DNA of 64,000 bases from Actinomucor elegans (lineage: Eukaryota > Mucoromycota > Mucoromycetes > Mucorales > Mucoraceae), in NCBI GenBank assembly GCA_026027325.1, contig JAMSLZ010000019.1, positions 478,118-542,117 of the forward strand, written 5' to 3'. Below the pieces are notes generated by a model. That model saw only the letters and a program-made list of their open reading frames with translations, did no database searches and was not told where the DNA came from. The position numbers and the translations under genes were made by a program. Positions 63,017-64,000 of the stretch are shown here, piece by piece (the stretch's first letter is position 1; every line of letters begins with the position of its first letter).

Positions 63017-63418
63017 GAGCTACATTACATATCATTAATAATTAATATATATATTATAATTATTTTCATATTATTAAATTAAAATTATATAGCTTTCTTT
63101 ATTTATCAAGTTGTAAGTTGCTAAAAAACTTACGGCGTGCTTTTTAATCAATTTTAAAAGAAAAAAATTGTCGCACAACAGGGTTTCGATCTGGTGTGAA
63201 ATATTATGAAAAAAAAAAGTTTAATTGTATTGAAAAGTAATATAAAAGTTTAATCTTTATAAGTTTTGCATAATTATTGCAATTTCTTATTTTTACGTTA
63301 ATTACCAAACTTTCAAAAATTACAATAAAAAAGTGTTAAACAAAAAAAAATATAATTACAAAAAACACTATTTAATTTAAAAACTAATTTTTATTTTTTT
63401 TTATTTTTAACGTTGCTC
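63017..63418 (-). mobile_element. Solo D module (402-bp MITE)
   Basis: Inverted relative to the D modules at 583 and 2620, with a few differences (for example CGCCGTAAG for CGTCGTAAG in the module's sense). Flanked by AAG (63014-63016, 63419-63421). Sits about 500 bp from the telomere. Confidence 0.94.
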
Positions 63419-63421
63419 AAG

Positions 63422-63906
63422 GCTAGAGTGTGAGACAGGATTAGAGTTAAGGTCAATAATAAGTTAAACTAGGATTAAGATTAATATTAGAATTAGGAAT
63501 AGAGACAGGAATAGGAAAAGGAATAAAATTGACATGAGACATAAATTAAGATATGGATAAGGATAGAGTTAAATAAGAGGATCAGATTACAATTAGAATT
63601 AAGATTAGAGCTAGATTATAGACGGGATAATATAGAGAACATAATTAAGGTTAAGGCAAGGCTAAGATCACAATTAGGGTTAAGAATAAGGATACGGTTA
63701 GAATCAGAGATAGGATTAAAACAGGATATGGAATAAGGGACTACAATTCGATCAAGGATAGGAACAGAATTAGGGTTAGGATTGAGTTATGATCAGAATC
63801 AGGAAAAGGAAGAGGAACAGGGTTAGGAAATAGGATTAAGATTATGATCAGGATCAAGGTTAGGGTTAAGGTTACAATTAACGTCAGATTAACTTAATAT
63901 TAAGAT
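63422..63906 (+). repeat. Degenerate telomere-like DNA next to the telomere
   Basis: Scattered TTAGGG variants whose match to the canonical repeat rises toward the end. Confidence 0.8.
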
Positions 63907-64000
63907 AGGATTAGCTTTAGGGTTAGGGTTAGGGTTAAGGGTTAGGGTTAGGGTTAGGGTTAGGGTTAGGGTTAGGGTTAGGGTTAGGGTTAGGGTTAGG
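63907..64000 (+). repeat. Telomere, (TTAGGG)n
   Basis: About fifteen TTAGGG units with one TTAAGGG variant, running to the end of the sequence with the G-rich strand 5'->3' outward. This is a true right chromosome end. Confidence 0.97.

Noticed and set aside
1..64000. tRNA, rRNA, riboswitch or viral genes
   Set aside because: None seen by eye; no cloverleaf-like gene, rRNA core or viral structural gene was recognised. A tRNAscan or Infernal run would settle this.

Overview
The window is the right-hand end of a eukaryotic, almost certainly fungal, chromosome. It finishes in about 94 bases of TTAGGG repeats reading toward the end. The spliced genes have short introns (about 40-160 bases, GTAAGT/GTATGT donors and AG acceptors). 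The repertoire of CACTA/tnp2, Tc1/mariner, Merlin, LINE and tyrosine-recombinase elements fits an early-diverging fungus such as Mucoromycota; that assignment is my inference. No tRNA, rRNA or ordinary housekeeping gene was seen. Nearly everything is mobile DNA, insertions in insertions, plus two or three interrupted, spliced genes of unknown function.

Layout. 1-4.7 kb: 3' half of a LINE, split by composite element D. 4.7-17.0 kb: a second LINE in the same orientation. Its ORF1 holds a 10.5-kb CACTA element (5993-16459), which itself holds composite AB1 (12648-15711). 17.0-21.6 kb: a 424-bp LTR, a dead tyrosine recombinase, a dead Tc1/mariner (18298-19949) and fragments. 21.96-31.12 kb: a four-deep nest, Tc1/mariner > Merlin > AB2 > C2. 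31.1-34.0 kb: an interrupted gene, an inverted LTR, degenerate telomere-like DNA and a 98/110-bp satellite. 34.66-45.64 kb: a second CACTA element in opposite orientation, holding composite E and a Merlin element. 46.3-59.3 kb: two spliced unknown genes reading toward the telomere, broken by composites G, C3 and H. 59.3-64 kb: degenerate telomere-like DNA with an intact Merlin and a solo D module, then the telomere.

The main discovery candidate is a group of compound DNA transposons (D, C, E, G, H, AB). Each codes for an IS5/Harbinger-like DDE transposase fused to a C-terminal chromodomain. In D, C, E and H the transposase lies between two direct copies of a 220-402-bp module that has its own short terminal inverted repeats; in G the two 282-bp modules are inverted. 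The whole compound unit, not the module, carries the 3-bp target duplication (TTA, CTA, CAA, TTT, TCT, AAT, ATT). The same modules also occur alone in the window with 3-bp duplications. Some units carry an extra ORF; two of these faintly resemble rolling-circle replication initiators. This looks like a eukaryotic parallel of bacterial composite transposons. C2/C3 and A1/A2 are almost identical, so activity is recent.

The CACTA elements follow a classical two-gene plan: a spliced tnp2-type transposase and a divergently transcribed second protein sharing one intergenic region, with subterminal repeats and CACTATGGCG ends. The Merlin elements carry an IS1595-type transposase and a second small basic ORF.
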